In this document: positions 6,340-8,133 of the stretch, piece by piece
Layout of the letters: every line of letters begins with the position of its first letter
Numbering within the stretch: position 1 is the stretch's first letter
DNA from: an uncultured Eubacteriales bacterium
GTDB lineage: Bacteria > Bacillota > Clostridia > Oscillospirales > Acutalibacteraceae
Direction of reading: 5' to 3'
Length of the DNA: 8,133 nucleotides
Assembly: GCA_934630995.1 (NCBI GenBank)
Contig: CAKTXU010000065.1
Span: 1 to 8,133, forward strand
Translations under genes and position numbers: made by a program
The notes under the pieces: model-generated
What the model was told of the DNA's origin: nothing
Seen by the model: the letters and a program-made list of their open reading frames with translations, nothing else
Databases searched by the model: none

Positions 6340-6378
6340 CCGCAGTTACTGCGGAGGGGAGCGTGCTGTTGCTCTCCC
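6340..6378 (+). promoter_or_regulatory. Two tandem hairpins in the 5' leader
   Basis: CCGCAG-TTA-CTGCGG (6340-6354) is a perfect 6-bp hairpin. It is followed by GGG-GAGC (6356-6362) pairing with GCTC-t-CCC (6371-6378), 7 bp with one bulged T. Both fall between the predicted transcription start and the ribosome site at 6384-6395. The first could protect the 5' end of the mRNA; a regulatory role is unproven. Confidence 0.35.
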
Positions 6379-6401
6379 ATCCTAAAGGAATGAGGCGTTT
6401 T

Positions 6402-8051
6402 ATGAAATCAAAAACAAAGGTCAGGGTCATCGGAAGTCTTCTTTCCGTTCTCGTCATAGCGGCGATGTTCTGGTTCATGCTTCCTCCCCTCAATCCGACC
6501 AGTCCGGATTTCTGGATATTTGTGCTGCTGTCTATCGGCGTCTTCGTCGTCCTTCTCGGTCTTGGGGAGATGACCCGCGCCGAAAAGACGGAAACCACCG
6601 TGACTATCGGAGGTGGCAAGGTCCATATGCCCGGCCTGCCTGCGCTGCCCAAGGTAAAATATCTGAAAATTCTCCTTTTTATCATGGGTGGAATCGCCGT
6701 GTTGATGCTGCTCGCATCCCTGTTCGGGTCGGAGCTGTTCCACGCTTCGCGATATAAGCAGCTTTTGACAAAAACCGACGGCAATTTTTCCGACGACGTA
6801 GCGGAGCTGAAGGACGAACAAATCCCCGTGGTGGACAGGGATACCGCCAGCCAGCTCGGCAGACGCAAGCTGGGGGAAATGTCTGATTTGGTTTCTCAGT
6901 TTGAAATTGCGGAAAACTACACTCAAATAAATCTGAGTAATCGTCCGGTTCGGGTCACCCCCCTGGTATACGGCGATATTTTCAAATGGTTTAACAATCA
7001 ACAAGCCGGTATCCCCGCTTATATTCAGGTGGATATGGTCACACAGGAAACCACCCTTGTCCGGCTGGAACAGGGAATGAAATATGCCCCCTGTGAATTT
7101 TTACTGCGGGATTTGCAACGGCATCTGCGCTTTCATTATCCCACCAAAATCTTTGACACCTTTTCCTTCGAGGTGGATGAAAACGGCACCCCCTATTGGG
7201 TGGCTCCCACTGTCAGGTACCGCATCGGCCTGTGGAACGGCCGGGATATTGAAGGGGCTGTGCTGGTCAACGCAGTGACCGGCGACCACCGCTTTTACAG
7301 CGTTGAGGATATTCCCACCTGGGTTGATCAGGTGTACAGCGCCAACCTGATTCTTGAGCAGCTTAACTGGAATGGAAAATATCAATCCGGATTCTGGAAC
7401 TCATATTTTGGCCAAAAAGGAGTTCTGCGCACCACTGAAGGGTATAATTACATTGCTGTCAACGACGACGTCTATCTGTACACAGGTATGACATCAGTTG
7501 TTAGCGATCAGTCCAATGTGGGTTTCGTCCTGGTCAACATGCGCACCAAGGGCACTAAATTCTACTCGATATCCGGAGCAGAGGAAATATCCGCCATGTC
7601 CTCTGCCCAAGGCCAGGTACAGGATCAAGGGTATCGCGCCACTTTCCCGCTGCTGCTCAATGTGGCAGATCGCCCCACCTATTTCATGGCCTTGAAGGAT
7701 AATGCGGGGCTGGTGAAAATGTTTGCCTTTGTAGATGTGAAACGCTATAATCTTGTTGGACTCGGCGCGACGGTTGATGAGGCTAGAACCGACTATATCG
7801 CTGTGCTGAGCAAGGAGGAAGGGATTGACACCGGCAATTCGGAGCAAACCGGTGTCATCTCGGAAATATACAACGCGGTGGTGGGCGGCAATACAAAGTA
7901 TTACCTGAAGCTGGAAAACGACGATACTGTGTATATGGCGGATATTAAAATTTGGGCGGAGCTGCCCTTCCTGAAGGCAGGTGACGCGGTAATATTGACA
8001 ACCACGGGGAAAATGGCGCCTTTCGAGGTTACCTCCATTAAACGCGGCTAA
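6402..8051 (+). CDS. Three-span membrane protein with large PepSY-like repeat domain
   Basis: A 549-residue protein. Membrane spans lie at about 8-30, 34-54 and 88-108; the basic N-terminus and K/R-rich loop 55-87 put those inside, so residues from 109 on should be outside the cell. The large domain has a conserved-looking block (IPVVDRDTASQLGRRKLGEM, LVSQFEIAENYTQI, RPVRVTPLVYGDIFKWF) followed by repeated beta units: IPAYIQVDMVTQETTLVRL (204-222), TPYWVAPTV...AVLVNAVTGDHRFYSVEDIP (263-305), YNYIAVNDD...FVLVNMRTKGTKFYSISG (348-392) and PTYFMALKD...MFAFVDVKRYNLVGLG (425-455). The pattern 'aromatic-hydrophobic strand, then V(D/N)-T---FYS' recalls PepSY modules. The last 65 residues look like a small beta domain. 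I recall similar unnamed proteins in Firmicutes; function unknown. The ATG at 6402 is chosen over GTG 6363 and ATG 6390 because GAGG (6392-6395) lies 6 nt upstream. Confidence 0.82.
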   Translation: MKSKTKVRVIGSLLSVLVIAAMFWFMLPPLNPTSPDFWIFVLLSIGVFVVLLGLGEMTRAEKTETTVTIGGGKVHMPGLPALPKVKYLKILLFIMGGIAVLMLLASLFGSELFHASRYKQLLTKTDGNFSDDVAELKDEQIPVVDRDTASQLGRRKLGEMSDLVSQFEIAENYTQINLSNRPVRVTPLVYGDIFKWFNNQQAGIPAYIQVDMVTQETTLVRLEQGMKYAPCEFLLRDLQRHLRFHYPTKIFDTFSFEVDENGTPYWVAPTVRYRIGLWNGRDIEGAVLVNAVTGDHRFYSVEDIPTWVDQVYSANLILEQLNWNGKYQSGFWNSYFGQKGVLRTTEGYNYIAVNDDVYLYTGMTSVVSDQSNVGFVLVNMRTKGTKFYSISGAEEISAMSSAQGQVQDQGYRATFPLLLNVADRPTYFMALKDNAGLVKMFAFVDVKRYNLVGLGATVDEARTDYIAVLSKEEGIDTGNSEQTGVISEIYNAVVGGNTKYYLKLENDDTVYMADIKIWAELPFLKAGDAVILTTTGKMAPFEVTSIKRG

Positions 8052-8062
8052 AAAGAATGATT

Positions 8063-8107
8063 AAGCGGCAAAATGCGGGAGAAGCATTTTGCCGCTTCCT
8101 CTTTTCC
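8063..8107 (+). terminator. Intrinsic terminator of the 549-aa protein gene
   Basis: AAGCGGCAAAATGC (8063-8076) and GCATTTTGCCGCTT (8084-8097) form a perfect 14-bp stem with a 7-nt loop, 11 nt after the stop codon. The trailing sequence CCTCTTTTCC is a weak, interrupted T-run, but the stem is strong. The 26 bases beyond it to the window edge contain nothing I can identify. Confidence 0.82.
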
Positions 8108-8133
8108 GGGGGGGAGCCGACGCTGCATCGGGA

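Noticed and set aside
6363..6401. GTG 6363 or ATG 6390 as start of the 549-aa protein
   Set aside because: GTG 6363 lies in the leader hairpins; ATG 6390 directly abuts AAAGGA with no spacing. ATG 6402 has GAGG at 6 nt.
1..8133. CRISPR array, insertion sequence, tRNA, rRNA or defence/toxin-antitoxin system
   Set aside because: I saw no spaced direct repeats, transposase motifs, terminal inverted repeats, tRNA cloverleaf or known defence domains anywhere in the window.

Overview
The window looks like chromosomal DNA from a low-to-medium GC Gram-positive anaerobe, most likely a clostridial Firmicute. This rests on a ClpB under a CIRCE (HrcA) operator, strong AGGAGG-type ribosome binding sites, extended -10 promoters, a Firmicute-style lipoprotein signal peptide and a NuoE/HndA-like gene of the sort found in NADH-linked hydrogenases. 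The species cannot be named from the sequence.

Layout. (1) Bases 1-129, minus strand: the first 43 codons of a NuoE/HndA-like [2Fe-2S] subunit, running off the left edge, with a long leader and an extended -10 promoter near 231-239. (2) Bases 440-489: a perfect 15-bp bidirectional terminator hairpin. (3) Bases 505-3132, minus: complete clpB (875 aa), preceded by a ribosome-binding-site hairpin and a one-mismatch CIRCE operator at 3231-3257. (4) Bases 3399-4697, minus: a 432-aa FAD-dependent oxidoreductase of the DAO superfamily, with its own terminator at 3341-3383. (5) Bases 4862-6162, minus: a two-gene operon encoding a 243-aa membrane-anchored protein and a 185-aa lipoprotein, ended by a terminator at 4808-4846. 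(6) Bases 6402-8051, plus, divergent from that operon: a 549-aa three-span membrane protein with a large, probably extracytoplasmic domain of repeated PepSY-like strands, ended by a 14-bp terminator at 8063-8107.

How the parts relate. Almost every transcription unit has its own terminator, so these are independent housekeeping or stress units, not one pathway. ClpB is the heat-shock disaggregase. The oxidoreductase is a stand-alone redox enzyme. The operon and the divergent gene share a 239-bp control region and all encode envelope-associated proteins of unknown function, so a common envelope role is possible but is inference. I found no mobile element, CRISPR array, tRNA, rRNA or defence system. 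The least understood and most interesting material is the three envelope genes and the RNA structures in the leaders.
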